From the NCBI GenBank assembly GCA_019918135.1, contig WBZZ01005292.1:1-64000 (forward strand): a DNA stretch of 64,000 bases, in the 5' to 3' direction. The translations under genes were made by a program, and so were the position numbers. Shown one piece after another: positions 30,536-41,195 of this stretch. The stretch comes from Paulinella micropora. Lineage: Eukaryota; Cercozoa; Imbricatea; Euglyphida; Paulinellidae. Positions within the stretch are counted from its first letter, which is position 1, and each line of letters opens with the position of its first letter. The notes under the pieces are model-generated. The model did no database searches and was not told the origin of the DNA. It worked only from the letters and a program-made list of their open reading frames with translations.

Positions 30536-31643
30536 ATGGCGCTATCCTGTCAGAGCTGTGGCGGAAAGCCCCAGCGGGCTTTCTACACCGTTGCAAATTT
30601 GGAATCGGAAGTCCGGCTTCACGCAAAAGGCGCCGAAGACGAGGCAGAAAACTGGAAAAAAGTTTTGCGTGACACGGCAAAGTCCACCAGCGAATGCTTT
30701 TTCCTGACCAAGGACATCAAGTCCTTCGACGACGTGACTCACTTTACCACAGGGTGGACGGGCGAGGAGATAGCCACACTCAACCGCACTCAAAAAGCAG
30801 ACCTCAAACAAGCACTCGGAGAATTCTTCAAGAAAAACTTCGACCTGTTTGGCGTTCTCTATTTACAATGTGCACAGCCGCAAAAACCCCCTCGGATTTA
30901 CCAACTGTCCGAACTACTGACCAAGTTCGAAAAGAAGGGCGTTGCCTGGGCGGCCTTCATTGCGCGCCTAACGAACGAAACTGATCTTTATGTTTTCCGG
31001 GGCAGGGTTTGCATGGGCCCAAGATTCATCCGGCCTCGCGGAAAAAAACTTTGGCAGCTTTACGTCACTGGGCACGACGAGAGCAAGAATAGCGAGTTTT
31101 GTCACGGTCCTGGTGGCTATTCTAAAGGGAATAGGCCAGCACAGGCCTACGCTGATGATGCCAGAGTGGGAGGAGACTCTTAGCTCAGTAAAGAAAAAGT
31201 TGGCCGAATTTGACGCACGCTTCCACGCCGAGGCCGACAAAGAAAGAAAAAAGATCACACAAGTTGATAAGCGGGAGCTGGATAACAAAATAGAGAAGCT
31301 AGACAAAATGGCGAAGAAGTTTGGTAACCCCCCCGAGCTGATGTGCAAGGTACAAAACTGGTTTGACGCGGACTTTTATGATGATCAGGTCCAATCCAAT
31401 GTCAGCATTTTTACTGGCTTCTGGTGGTGTTCAGAAGGTCCCGGGCTAGCAAGTAGAAAGGATAAAGACAGCCAAGCGAATTTGTTAAGAGCTCTGTTGG
31501 ATGTTCTCACAGGAATACGTAAGCTCAGGCCAGGACTGCTGCCCTGGCTTATGTTCCAGAATCTTTTGTCCTCGGTGCAAGAAGCAACTAAGGCCTTGGA
31601 AGGTCAGGTCCAGCAACAAGCGCTGGCTTTGGCAGGTTCGTAA
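30536..31643 (+). pseudogene. Zinc-ribbon-like/coiled-coil gene in two overlapping frames
   Basis: The first frame starts at ATG 30536 and gives 215 residues with an N-terminal CQSCGG motif. A second frame, +1 relative to it, is open from ATG 30990 to TAA 31641-31643 (217 residues), with a helical KKKLAEFDARFHAEADKERK segment. The frames overlap by almost 200 bases. The sequence after about 30990 reads better in the second, so a single gene of about 365 codons with a one-base indel (perhaps near TTTTCCGGGG, 30993-31002) is likeliest. Two separate genes or a programmed shift are the alternatives. Family not recognised. An R7 remnant (AAGGCAGTACTGCC) starts directly after the stop. Confidence 0.6.
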
Positions 31644-31845
31644 GGCAGTACTGCCAAAATCCTGGAAACGCTGCCTTTTTCAGCCATATCAAACGCACAG
31701 ACCGCCAAGCCGCCTTCTTCGCTAAAAGCGCCAGCAAGAAAGTACCAGAAAGCGCAGTCGTTCAGCTGGAGCAAGAGAACAAGTGAGCAGAAAAAGGGGG
31801 CGCCCGGTATTAGCAGAAAAAGGAGGCGCTCGGCATTGGCCACAG

Positions 31846-32064
31846 CCGGGCCACGTGCCGCCCTGGCGGTGCCTGCGAGGTTTCGACGAGTTTCGATGGC
31901 GCTTACGTCCTGGCACAGCTCTGGAGCTCAGAGAAACCCTGGCGGCTCTCGGGCACGATCAGTGCGGACAAGAATCGTTTGGCGAGATTTCCGGCTGTAC
32001 GTACATGTGTGTTGAAAGACACAGAGCCCTCGCAACGTCTCAGCTTGCTGGCTTAGTTAGCTAG
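31846..32064 (+). pseudogene. Gene fragment, unidentified
   Basis: An open frame ending at TAG 32062-32064 reads WRCLRGFDEFRWRLRPGTAL then ETLAALGHDQCGQESFGEIS, which resembles protein and not the repeat readings. The frame enters from R7 flank sequence (GGCGCTCGGCATTGG) without a plausible start, so the 5' end is lost. Family not recognised. Confidence 0.35.
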
Positions 32065-34341
32065 CCGGAACTGTGCCAAGCTTAAAAAAATTTGTCTAGC
32101 TTTTAATAAACCAAAAAATCTTTTGCGTACATCCAGTAAAATTTAGTTTTCCAGGTTTACGCGCAGAGAGCACGAAGGGGGAGGGCAAGGCGTGCTGAGA
32201 ATGTAAAATACTCATAAAAAATCCCCCGACAAAGTTTTAATCTTGGCACTGAGAAGCAAGAGATTGATAGGGGAGGGTCAACGCGAGTAAAAGGCCGCGG
32301 GATTCTCCCCGCGGGAAAACGTCCGATCTCTCTGCTAGCCTCCGGAACGGCCCCAGCTAAATTTGGCGCCAAATTGTGCCGTCCGGAGGTAGGGTGCGTC
32401 CGCCAGGGTCCAGCCGGGCAGTACGTCTTAGCTTTCCCGGGGAAACGGCCGTAAGCGCGAATTTGGCGCCAAAATCTACTTGCGCAAAAAGAAAATCACA
32501 CACAGACGCTCGGCTGGGCCGCCGTGAGGAAGACGTCCTCCCCTTCCCTCTCACCTTCGTCGCCCCTCTCACTCTCGTCGCCCCTCTCACTCTCGTCGCC
32601 CCTCTCACCTTTGTCGCCCCTCTCACCTTTGTCGCCCCGCTCCCCTTTGCTCTGCACCTCCCTGCCTCTAGGGAAGGTGAGAGGGCCGAAAACATTTTCG
32701 TGCGAGTAAAAAGCGTACCGTTTCTGGAAAACGTCCGATTTCTCTGCTAGCCTCCGGAACGGTCCCAGCTAAATTTGGCGCCAAATTGTGCCGTCCGGAG
32801 GTAGGGTGCGTCCGGCGGGGTCCAGCCGGGCAGTACGTCTTAGCCTTCCCGGGGAAACGGCCGTAAGCGCGAATTGGGCGCCAAAATCTACTTGCGCAAA
32901 AAGAAAATCACACACAGACGCTCGGCTGGGCCGCCGTGAGGAAGACGTCCTCCCCCTTCCCTCTCACCCTCGTCGCCCCTCTCACTTTCGTCGCCCCTCT
33001 CACCTTCGTCGCCCCTCTCACTTTCGTCGCCCCTCTCACTCTCGTCGCCCCTCTCACTCTCGTCGCCCCTCTCACCTTCGTCGCCCCTCTCACTCTCGTT
33101 GCCCCTCTCACTCTCGTCGCCCCTCTCACCTTTGTCGCCCCGCTCCCCTTTTCTCTGCACCTCCCTGCCTCTAGGGAAGGTGAGAGGGCCGAAAAACATT
33201 TTCGTGCGAGTAAAAAGCGTACCGTTTCTCCCCGCGGGGAAACGTCCGATTTCTCTGCTAGCCTCCGAAACGGCCCCAGCTAAATTTGGCGCCAAATTGT
33301 GCCGTCCGGAGGTAGGTGCGTGATACGGTCCAGCCGGGCAGTACGTCTTAGCCTTCCCGGGGAAACGGCCGTAAGCGCGAATTTGGCGCCAAAACCTACT
33401 TGCGCAAAAAGAAAATCACACACAGACGCTCGGCTGGGCCGCCGTGAGGAAGACCTCACGGCGGCCCTTCCCTCTCACCCTCGTCGCCCCTCTCACTCTC
33501 GTCGCCCCTCTCACCTTCGTCGCCCTCTCACCTTTGTCGCCCCGCTCCCCTTTGCTCTGCACCTCCCTGCCTCTAGGGAAGGTGAGAGGACCGAAAAACA
33601 TTTTCGTGCGAGTAAAAAGCGTACCGTTTCTCCCCGCAGGAAAACGTCCGATTTCTCTGCTAGCCTCCGGAACGGTCCCAGCTAAATTTGGCGCCAAATT
33701 GTGCCTTCCGGAGGTAGGTGCGCCCGCCAGGGTCCAGCCAGGCAATACGTCTTAGCCTTCCCGGGGAAACAGCCGTAAGCGCGAATTTGGCGCAGAAATC
33801 TACTTGCGCAAAAAGGAAATCACACACAGACGCTCGGCTGGGCCGCCGTGAGGAAGACCTGTTGTAGCCCTCCCTCTCACTCTCGTCGCCCCTCTCACCT
33901 TTGTCCTCTGCTTATTCCTCCCCCTTCCCCTCGTCCCTCCTCAGAGCGCGTGCAAACGCGTTCCAAAAAAAATTGTTGCTTTTTACTTGTCATATTTCCG
34001 CAGATATTTTCGCATATCCTTGCTGAGGGGAGAGGCAGGGAAGGAGGAGCAGGGGCGCGCTTTGCCGGTGTAATTTACGCTGAAAGCTCGACTGTGCCCT
34101 GTCCGTGCCATAGCTCGGCCACCGTGCGCAAGACCTGCGGAAATATAAAAAGATCTGCGGAATTTTTTTTGCCCGACAACAAAAAAAACAGACGAGAGGA
34201 AGAAGGGGGGAAGGAGTAGAGGGGAGAGAGGAAGAGGGGTAGGGGCGCGCTACGCCGGTGTAAAAGAATTAATAAAACGAAATACTTGACAAAGTTTTAA
34301 TCTTCGGCACTGAAAACTAAGAGAGGAAGGCCGAGCCCCAT
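32065..34341. repeat. Tandem R4 array and composite unit
   Basis: After AT-rich sequence and inverted R1 (32210-32260), four R4 units follow at about 32290-32740, 32740-33270, 33270-33680 and 33680-33900. The minisatellite has about 5, 11, 5 and 2 copies, so copy number varies between neighbours. Each unit has two TTTGGCGCCAAA-type palindromes about 95 bases apart. The last unit runs into R3 (33950-34040), R1/R2 (34070-34190) and a purine tract, then inverted R1 (34270-34325). Confidence 0.8.
32888..33199 (-). CDS. Longest in-frame collagen-like ORF in R4
   Basis: 103 codons from the conserved ATG (MFFGPLTFPRGREVQRKGER). It contains about 11 hexapeptides, several of them GDEGER, which is two perfect Gly-X-Y triplets, and the normal FFLRK ending. 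Because start, array and end are all in one frame, this is the best case for a coding version of R4. Confidence 0.35.
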   Translation of the reverse strand: MFFGPLTFPRGREVQRKGERGDKGERGDESERGNESERGDEGERGDESERGDESERGDESERGDEGERGDESERGDEGEREGGGRLPHGGPAERLCVIFFLRK

Positions 34342-34428
34342 GTCACGGGCGCTTTTCTTGCAGCACTCGGTCGCTGAAGGAGTGCTCCATCTGCCTCCAA
34401 GACCACCGTGGACAGAATGGTGAAGACG
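34342..34428 (+). pseudogene. Deleted copy of the RING-H2 gene
   Basis: 34342-34402 matches 24327-24388 of the RING gene (CACGGGCGCTTTTCT, TCCATCTGCCTCCAAGA). 34403 onward matches the sequence after that gene's stop (CCACCGTGGACA). The join removes 134 bases, from the first zinc knuckle to past the stop, exactly between two CCAAGA repeats. The ligase function is destroyed. Confidence 0.85.
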
Positions 34429-34522
34429 TTTGATGACTGCAGCGGACTTTCCTGGACAAACGCGCTCCAATCTGATGATGGGCAAGCTACGACTTTGGTT
34501 TGATAAATAAGAATATTAGTGC

Positions 34523-34583
34523 TGGCCGAAAAAGGCAGTATTGCCAGAAAAGCCTGGAGACGCTGCCTTTTTCGGCCATATCA
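34523..34583. repeat. R7 palindrome, copy 4 (left arm clipped)
   Basis: GGCCGAAAAAGGCAG pairs with CTGCCTTTTTCGGCC without mismatch. The outer TGATAT of the left arm is missing because unrelated sequence adjoins there. Confidence 0.75.
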
Positions 34584-35481
34584 CATGCACAGACCGCCAA
34601 GCCGCCTTCGCTAAGCCCCCCGGGCTCAGTGTTAAGTACAAGATTTTGTCGAGCTTGAATTCAGCGTTTTTTACAAATTCTTGGCGCGCCTCCACCCTCC
34701 CCCGCTCCAGATTCTCAGACGGGGGACTAAGACAATTCATGCTTCCTCCCCTCCCCACTCCCCTGAGCCCAGGGGGCTCAATGAGCAGGGGAGGGGAAGG
34801 GGGGAGGGTGAATGGCGCAGAAGCTACAAACAAAATAAATACATGCAACGCCTCCATTAATCCCCCCGGCCCCTTTCTCTCTTAGTTTTCAGTGCCAAGA
34901 TTACAACTTTTTCATGGATTTTTTAATTCTTTTTTTACATTCTTAGCGCCCCTTCCTCTTCCTCCCTCCCCCCTTATTTCCCCCCGTCCGTTCCCTTTGT
35001 TGTCGGGCAAAAAAAATTTCCGCAGATCTTTTCATATTTTTCTGACCTTGCGCACGGTGGCCGAGCTTATGGCACGGACAGGACGCCGTCGAGCTTTAAT
35101 AAGAAAAAATTCGTACATTCTTGGCGCGCCCCTGCCCCTTCCCTCTCCCATTCATAGTTTTCGGTTCAAAGTGTAAGACCGTCGAGCTTTAATTCAGCGT
35201 AATCTTTTTTACACTTTCTTAGCGCTGAATAAACGGGCCGCTCCCGTCTCTTTCCGCGGGTTTTGGCGGTCGTTTTTCTGCGGAAAAAACGCGCGCCAAA
35301 ATATTTGGTTTGTTGCGCAAATGACAAGTCTTGCGCACTCCTTCCCCCTTCGGAGAGAGGAGGGGGGGGGGGGAGAAAGAGGGGCGCCCCCGTTCTCTTC
35401 CCTTCCCCCTTATCTCCCTCTTCCCTCTTTTCTTTTTGCACAAATTTTGTCGCCAAATTTCGCGTATGTGTGCGCCTGGAT

Positions 35482-35547
35482 TGATATGGCCGAAAGGGGC
35501 AGTATTGCCAGAAAAGCATGGCAACGCTGCCTTTTTCAGTCGTATCA
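35482..35547. repeat. R7 palindrome, copy 5
   Basis: Arms TGATATGGCCGAAAGGGGCAG and CTGCCTTTTTCAGTCGTATCA. R6 lies about 150 bases to its left, as for the other R6-R7 pairs. Confidence 0.75.
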
Positions 35548-37710
35548 CAGACCGCCAAACCTCCTTCGCTAAAAGCGCCATCAAGAAAGTACCAAAAAAT
35601 CCGCCAGAACTTCAGCCGGAGTCTCGACAAGGGGAAAGGGCCCAGCCCCGGCATTGGGGGGAGGCGCAGTTGAGGCGTTTCATCTATTTCTTTGGTAGCT
35701 TCTGCGCTCTCCCCCTCCCCCCTTACCCTTCCCCTGTTCTTTGAGCCCCCCGGGCTCAGGGGGCTCAGGAGGGAGGGGAGAAAAAAAAGGGGGAGGAGGG
35801 GGGCGCCCCCCCCCCCTCTTCCATCTGTGGGCTCCCAAAACTTCCTAGCACATTGACCACCGCCCATCCATTCGCCGCAGGGTCGTGCTGGAGCACTGTG
35901 CTCTGCTCTTAGTTTTCAGTGCCCGAGAGTAAGACCGTCGAGTGGGCCGGATGCTGCGGCAGCCTGAGGGTGCCGTTGCAAGTGTCAAGTGTAATGCCTT
36001 GTCGAGCTTTAATTCAGCGTACAGTGCATTTTCTTGGCGCGCCCCTGCTTACCCCCCCCCCCCCCCCTTCCCACTGCCACTCCTGACAACTCGTGCTTCC
36101 TCCTCCCACTTCCACTCCCGACAATTCGTGCTTTCTCCTTCCCTGCCTCTTCACTCCGCAAGATATGCGGAAATATCTGCGGAAATATGACAAGTGGAAA
36201 AGAAAATCTTTTTTGGAACGCGTTTGCACGCGCAAACAAGGGACGAGGGGAGCGAGGGGATAGCAGGGGGCAAGGGGAAGAGGAGGGAACGGGGGGGGGG
36301 GGGAGGAGCATTTCCCCTCCCTTCCCCCCTGCCCTGTCTTCCCCCTACCTCTTCCTCCCTCTTTTCCCCCGTCTGTTTCCTTTGTTGTCGGGCAAATTTT
36401 TTTTCCTCTTTTCGTATTTTTCTGACCTTGCGCACGATAATGGCCGAGCCATGGCACGGACAGGACGCCGTCGGGGTAGTGAGGCCTTTGTCTTCCTAGC
36501 ACATTGACCACCGCCCATTCATTCGCCGCAGGGTCGTGCTGGAGCACGGTGCCCCGCTCCTAGTTTTTCAGTGCCCAAATGTAAGACCGTCGAGCTTTAA
36601 TTCAGCGCATTCTTTTTCGCACTCCCTTGGCGCCCACCCCCCCGTTCCCCCCTCTTCCCCTGTCGCCTGCTACTTCCCTCCCCCATTGTCCCTTGTTTGC
36701 AGGTGCAAACGCATCCCAAAAAATCTTTTTTTCACTTTTCATATTTTCCTATTTCCGCAGATCTTGCGCACCGTGTTCCAGCACGACCCTGCGGCGGATG
36801 GATGGGCGGTGGTCGCTGTGCTAGGTGGACAAGGGCCTCACGACCCCTGACGGCGCCCTGTCAATGCTAATGGCTCGGCCACCGTGCGCAAGGTCAGAAA
36901 AATATGAAAAGAGGAAAAAAAAATTCCCGACAACCAAAGAAACAGACGGGGCAAGGGGAAGGGGAGAGAGGAAAAGGAAGGGGGGAAGAAGGGGGAGGGG
37001 CGCCTGCCATTGGAGGGGGGGGGGGCTTAGTTGAGGCGTTTCATTTTTTTGGTAGCTTCTGCGCTCTCTTCCTCCCCCCTTGCCCTTCCCCTGTTCTTTG
37101 AGCCCCCCGGGCTCAGGGAGGAGGGGAGAAAAAAAAGGGGGAGGAGGGGGCGCCCCCCCCTTCTCAAGCTGTGGGCTCCCAAAACCTCCTAGCACATTGA
37201 CCACCGCCCATCCATTCGCCGCAGGGTCGTGCTGGAGCACGGTGCCGGCCAGGGTTCTAATATAAGCTACCGCAGCAACATGACGTGGGCCGGATGCTGC
37301 GGCAGCCTGAGGGTGCCGTTGCAAGTGTCAGGTGCAATGCCATGTCGAGCTTTAATTCAGCGTAAATTACATCTTCTTGGCGCGGCCCCCTCCTCTTCCC
37401 CTAGCTTTCACTGTCAAATGTAAGACTTTGTCAAGCTTTAATAACAAAAAATGTATACATTCTTGGCGCGCACCCTTCTCAGTGCCAAGATTTAAACCTT
37501 GTCAGGGATTTTTTTTTATTAAATTTTTCTTGTAAATTTTTAGCGCGTCCCCACTCCTGCTAAACAACCTGGAAGCACTGCCTTTTCCGCCCTCTCCCCT
37601 CTTCCCTCCGTCCCCCCTCCCCTTTTTTTTCGGGCAAGAGGATTTTTCTCTTTCTCTCTTTTTTTTGTACAAATTTTATCGCCAAATTTTGCGTATGTGT
37701 GCGCCTGGAA

Positions 37711-37776
37711 TGATATGGCCGAAAAGGGCGGTATTGCTAGAAAGCCCTGGAAACGCTGCCTTTTTCAGCCATATCA
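37711..37776. repeat. R7 palindrome, copy 6
   Basis: Full palindrome with the usual flanks; no R6 beside it, only the C/T tract and GTATGTGTGCGCCTGG. Confidence 0.75.
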
Positions 37777-38547
37777 CATGCACAGACCGCCAAGCCGCCT
37801 TCGCTAAAAGCGCCATGAAGAAGTTCCAAAAAGTCTCGGCAAGGGAGAAGCGCTCTCCCCCTCCCTCCTTGCCCTTCCCTTGTTCTTTGAGCCCCCCGGG
37901 CTCAGGGAGAGGGAGGGAGTAGAGGGGAAGGGCGCAGAAGCTGCAAAAGAAATAAATACATGCAACGCCTCCACTAATCCCCCCGGCCCCTTCCTCTCTT
38001 AGTTTTCAGTGCCAAAAATTAAAACTTTGTCAAGGATTTCTTTTTATTAAGTGGGCCGGATGCTGCGGCAGCCTGAGGGTGCCGTTTGCAAGTGTCAAGT
38101 GTAATGCCTTGTCGAGCTTTAATGCAGCGTAAATTACATTTTCTTGGCGCGGCTCCCTCCCCCTGCCTCTCCCCTCTGCAAGACCTGCGGAAATATCTGC
38201 GGAAATATGAAAAGTAAAAAAAAAGATTTTTTTTGGAACGCGTTTGCACGCGCAAACAAGGGACGAGAGGAGGGGGGGATAGCAAGGGAGAAGGGGAAGT
38301 TCAACGGAGGGAAGCACACCCAGCCCCCTTCTTCCCCCCTTCCGCCCGCGCCGGCAGGCTGGCTTCTCAGTGTCAAGTGTAAGACTGTCGAGTTTTTATT
38401 CAGCGTAAATCGCAATGCATCCACTAAGCCCCCCCTCCCTCGGAGACTCTTCCATTCTCCCTTGTTGAGACTTTTTTAATTACAATTTTCTTTTGTACTT
38501 TTTTGGCGCCTCCCTCCCCTATCCCACTCCTCTTTACACAAATCAAT

Positions 38548-38708
38548 GTCACTGTTCGACTTGGAGGTCCAGAAGCCACCACAAGTGCGGGCTTCCTCGA
38601 TCAACTGAAATTCTCGTTGTGCTGCTAAGCTCTTCTGTTCTGATTATCTACTTTGTCAAGTACGGTGGGCGCTACTACGATCATATCATATCGCGCGGCC
38701 GAGAATGA
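38548..38708 (+). pseudogene. Possible small membrane-protein fragment
   Basis: Non-repeat sequence. One frame reads TTSAGFLDQLKFSLCC and stops; the adjacent frame reads ILVVLLSSSVLIIYFVKYGG, a single hydrophobic helix, then RYYDHIISRGRE and a stop. A one-base indel between them would join a short membrane protein. It is convergent with the 147-aa gene. Low confidence. Confidence 0.3.
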
Positions 38709-38719
38709 CCAAGAGACCC

Positions 38720-39163
38720 CTACCCGTGATGTTCTTTCAAAAATCTATTTATCTGTTGCAAGTAATCAAAATTGTCAACCGCTTGCAGCATCGCGGTTAG
38801 CCTTGCTCGAAGGGGCTCAGAAGCCCCGCTGTCCTGGTGCAGGATCGGTTGCATCTTTTCCCGTGCATGATTACACCATTGGTCAGACCTATCGCGGCTC
38901 AATTCGCGTAGCACATCATAGGGCAAATGTCGGCTGATCAAATCTCGATCGACCTCTGCCCACGATTTCTGTTTCGGAGCTGATGCAATTTTGTATCCAC
39001 ATTCTGCTCCCGCTTTGAAAACCTCGTAGTAAGTCATGTGCTTTGAGAGACGCTTCAAAAGTTCTTGTTCGTTTAGACTCCCTGCATCTGGGCAGGGACA
39101 AAGCTCCTTAAATTTCCTCTTTAGCAACTCCTCCTCTGTCTCTGCCCATTTCCTATCGCTCAT
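38720..39163 (-). CDS. Hypothetical protein, possible Myb/SANT-like repeats
   Basis: 147 residues from ATG 39163, free of repeat sequence. Two segments begin with Trp followed by acidic residues and a helix: RKWAETEEELLKRKF (Trp6) and KSWAEVDRDLISRHL (Trp68), the latter followed by SDQWCNHAREKM (Trp96). This spacing of tryptophans and helices recalls Myb/SANT DNA-binding repeats, but the match is weak. A profile search would settle it. It is flanked by the fragment at 38548 and, upstream, by R5 and inverted R2. Confidence 0.65.
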   Translation of the reverse strand: MSDRKWAETEEELLKRKFKELCPCPDAGSLNEQELLKRLSKHMTYYEVFKAGAECGYKIASAPKQKSWAEVDRDLISRHLPYDVLRELSRDRSDQWCNHAREKMQPILHQDSGASEPLRARLTAMLQAVDNFDYLQQINRFLKEHHG

Positions 39164-41195
39164 TGAAAGATGCGAGCGGGTGCTTTTTTTCCTTTATTAC
39201 AGAACTGTTACTGGAATTTTTTTTTGTGACACAACAACTGGAAGAGTGGCGGAAGGGGGGGGGGGGGCAAGCCAGGCTTGTGCTCTCTCCCCCCTTCCCC
39301 TGTTCTTTGAGCCCCCCGGGCTCAGGGGGCTCAGGGGGGAGGGGAGAAAAAAACGGAAGGGTGAGGGGCGCCCCCCCCCTTTTTTTCCGCCTGTGGGCTC
39401 CCAAAACTTCCTAGCACATTTGACCACCGCCCATCCATTCGGCGCAGGGTCGTGCTGGAGCACGGTGCTTTGCTCCTAGTTTTCAGTGCCCCAAGTGTAA
39501 GACCGTCGATTGGGCCCGATGCTGCGGCAGCCTGAGGGTACCGTTGCAAGTGTCAAGTGTAAGACTTTGTCGAATTTTAATTCAGCGTGGACTTTCCTTG
39601 CACTTTCTTGGCGCGCCCCTACTCCCCCCCCCCTTCCCACTGCCACTCCCGACAACTCGTGCCTCCTCCTCCCCCGTCTGTTCCCTTTGTTGTCGGGCAA
39701 AAAAAAATTCCGCAGATCTTTTCATATTTTTCTGACCTTGCGCACGGGCTGAGCCATGGCACGACCCCTGACGGCGCCCTGTCAATGCTATGGCTCGGCC
39801 ACCGTGCGCAAGGTCAGAAAAATATACAAAATATGAAAAGATCTGCTGAATTTTTTTTCCCGACAACCAAAGAAACAGACGGGGGAGAGAGGAGAAAAGT
39901 GATCCCCCCGCCCCCACCCCCCCCCTCCTCCTTTCCCCCTGCTACCTCTCCCCCTCGTCCATTGTTTCTTGGCGCGCCCCCTTCTCGGTGCCAAGATTTA
40001 AACCTTGTCAGGGATTTTTTTTTCGCGCGATTTTTCTTGTAAAATTTTAGCGCGCCCCGGCCCTCTTTCTCTCTCTTTCCTCTCCCCCTCTCAGTTCTCA
40101 GTGCCATGACAGATCGTGTTTCCTTCAAGTTCCCTGTCTTAGTTTTCAGTGCCAACATTAAAACTTTGTCAAGGATTTTTTTTTCTTTTTTGTACTTTCT
40201 TAGCGCGCCCCCACTCCTCCTCCTTTCCCGCTCTGCTCCTCGCATCATAGTCGTGCCAAACTTAGCGCCAAATAAACGGGCCGCTCCGGTCTCTTTCTGC
40301 GGGGTTTTAGCGGTAGTTTTCCCGCGGAAAAAACCGCGCGCCAAATTTTTTCTTGTTGCGCAAATGCGCACTCCCTCCGTTCCCTCTCTCCTTTTTTTTT
40401 CGGCAAGAGGATTTTTCTCTTTCTCTTTCCCTCTTCTTTTTTTTGCACAAGATTTGTCGCCAACTTTGGGTATGTGTGCGCCTGGCATGATATAGCCGAA
40501 AAAGGCAGTATTGCCAGAAAAGCCCTGAGACGCTGCCTTTTTCGGCCATATCATGCCGGGCGCCCTCTCCCTTCCCTTCTTACCGACGGGGGGAGGATGG
40601 AAAGACAAATTGATTTTCCCCTGTCCCTTGCTCTCTTAGTCTTCAGTGCCAAAAATTAAAACTTTGTCAAGGATTTCTTTTTATTAAGTGGGCCGGATGC
40701 TGTGGTAGCCTGAGGGTGTCGTTGAAAGTGTCAAGCGTAATGCCTTGTCGAGCTTTAACTCAGCGTAAATTACATTTTCTTGGCGCGGCCCCTCCCCCCT
40801 GCCTCTTCCCTCTGCAAGATCTGCGGAAATATCTGCGGAAATATGAAAAGTGGAAAAGAAAAGTTTTTTTGGAACGCGTTTGCACGCTCAAACAAGTGAC
40901 GAGGGAGGGGGAGGGGGATAGCAGGGGACGAGGGCAACAGAAACGAGAGGGGGGGAGGGGAGGGAGGCACACCCCGCCCTCTTCTTCCCCCATTTCTTTC
41001 CCCCTCCTTTCCCTCCCCGTCTGGTCCCTTTGTTGTTGGGCAAAAAAATTTTCCGCAGATCTTTGCATATTTTTCTGACCTTGCGCATGGTGGCTGAGCC
41101 ATGGCACGGACAGGACGCCGTCGGGGTAAGTGAGGGCTCTTGTCCTGGCACATTGACCATCGCCCATCCATTCGCCGCGGGAAAGTTTCAAGCTT
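39164..41195. repeat. Repeat mosaic R5, R2, R1, R6, R7, R3
   Basis: A short unique leader (39164-39245), an R5 dyad (39295-39335), inverted R2 and forward R1 (39400-39620), R2 fragments (39690-39850), R1 (39980-40060 and 40130-40210), R6 (40255-40370), R7 (40488), and R1 with an R2-like segment (40630-40790). R3 follows at 40815-40900 and R2 at 41040-41180. No gene seen. Confidence 0.7.
40488..40553. repeat. R7 palindrome, copy 7
   Basis: Arms TGATATAGCCGAAAAAGGCAG and CTGCCTTTTTCGGCCATATCA; R6 is about 120 bases to the left. Confidence 0.75.

Larger units (their letters stand above)
34429..38547. repeat. Repeat mosaic R7, R6, R5, R2, R1
   Basis: About 80 bases of non-repeat sequence after the RING remnant, then R7 (34523), R1 (34630-34690), R5 (34800-34860), R1/R2 fragments (34880-35200), R6 (35220-35340), R7 (35482), R5 (35660-35770) and inverted R2 with forward R1 (35840-36045). 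A run of 16 C lies at 36052-36067. R3 and R2 follow at 36160-36560, R1/R3/R2 at 36570-36950, R5 at 37030-37120, R2/R1 at 37190-37540, R7 at 37711, R5 at 37930-37980, and R1/R3 at 38000-38270. Open frames are repeat readings. Confidence 0.7.

Noticed and set aside
38720..39163. Firm assignment of the 147-aa protein as a Myb factor
   Set aside because: Only tryptophan spacing and helical pattern suggest it; the third conserved aromatic of each repeat is not clear.
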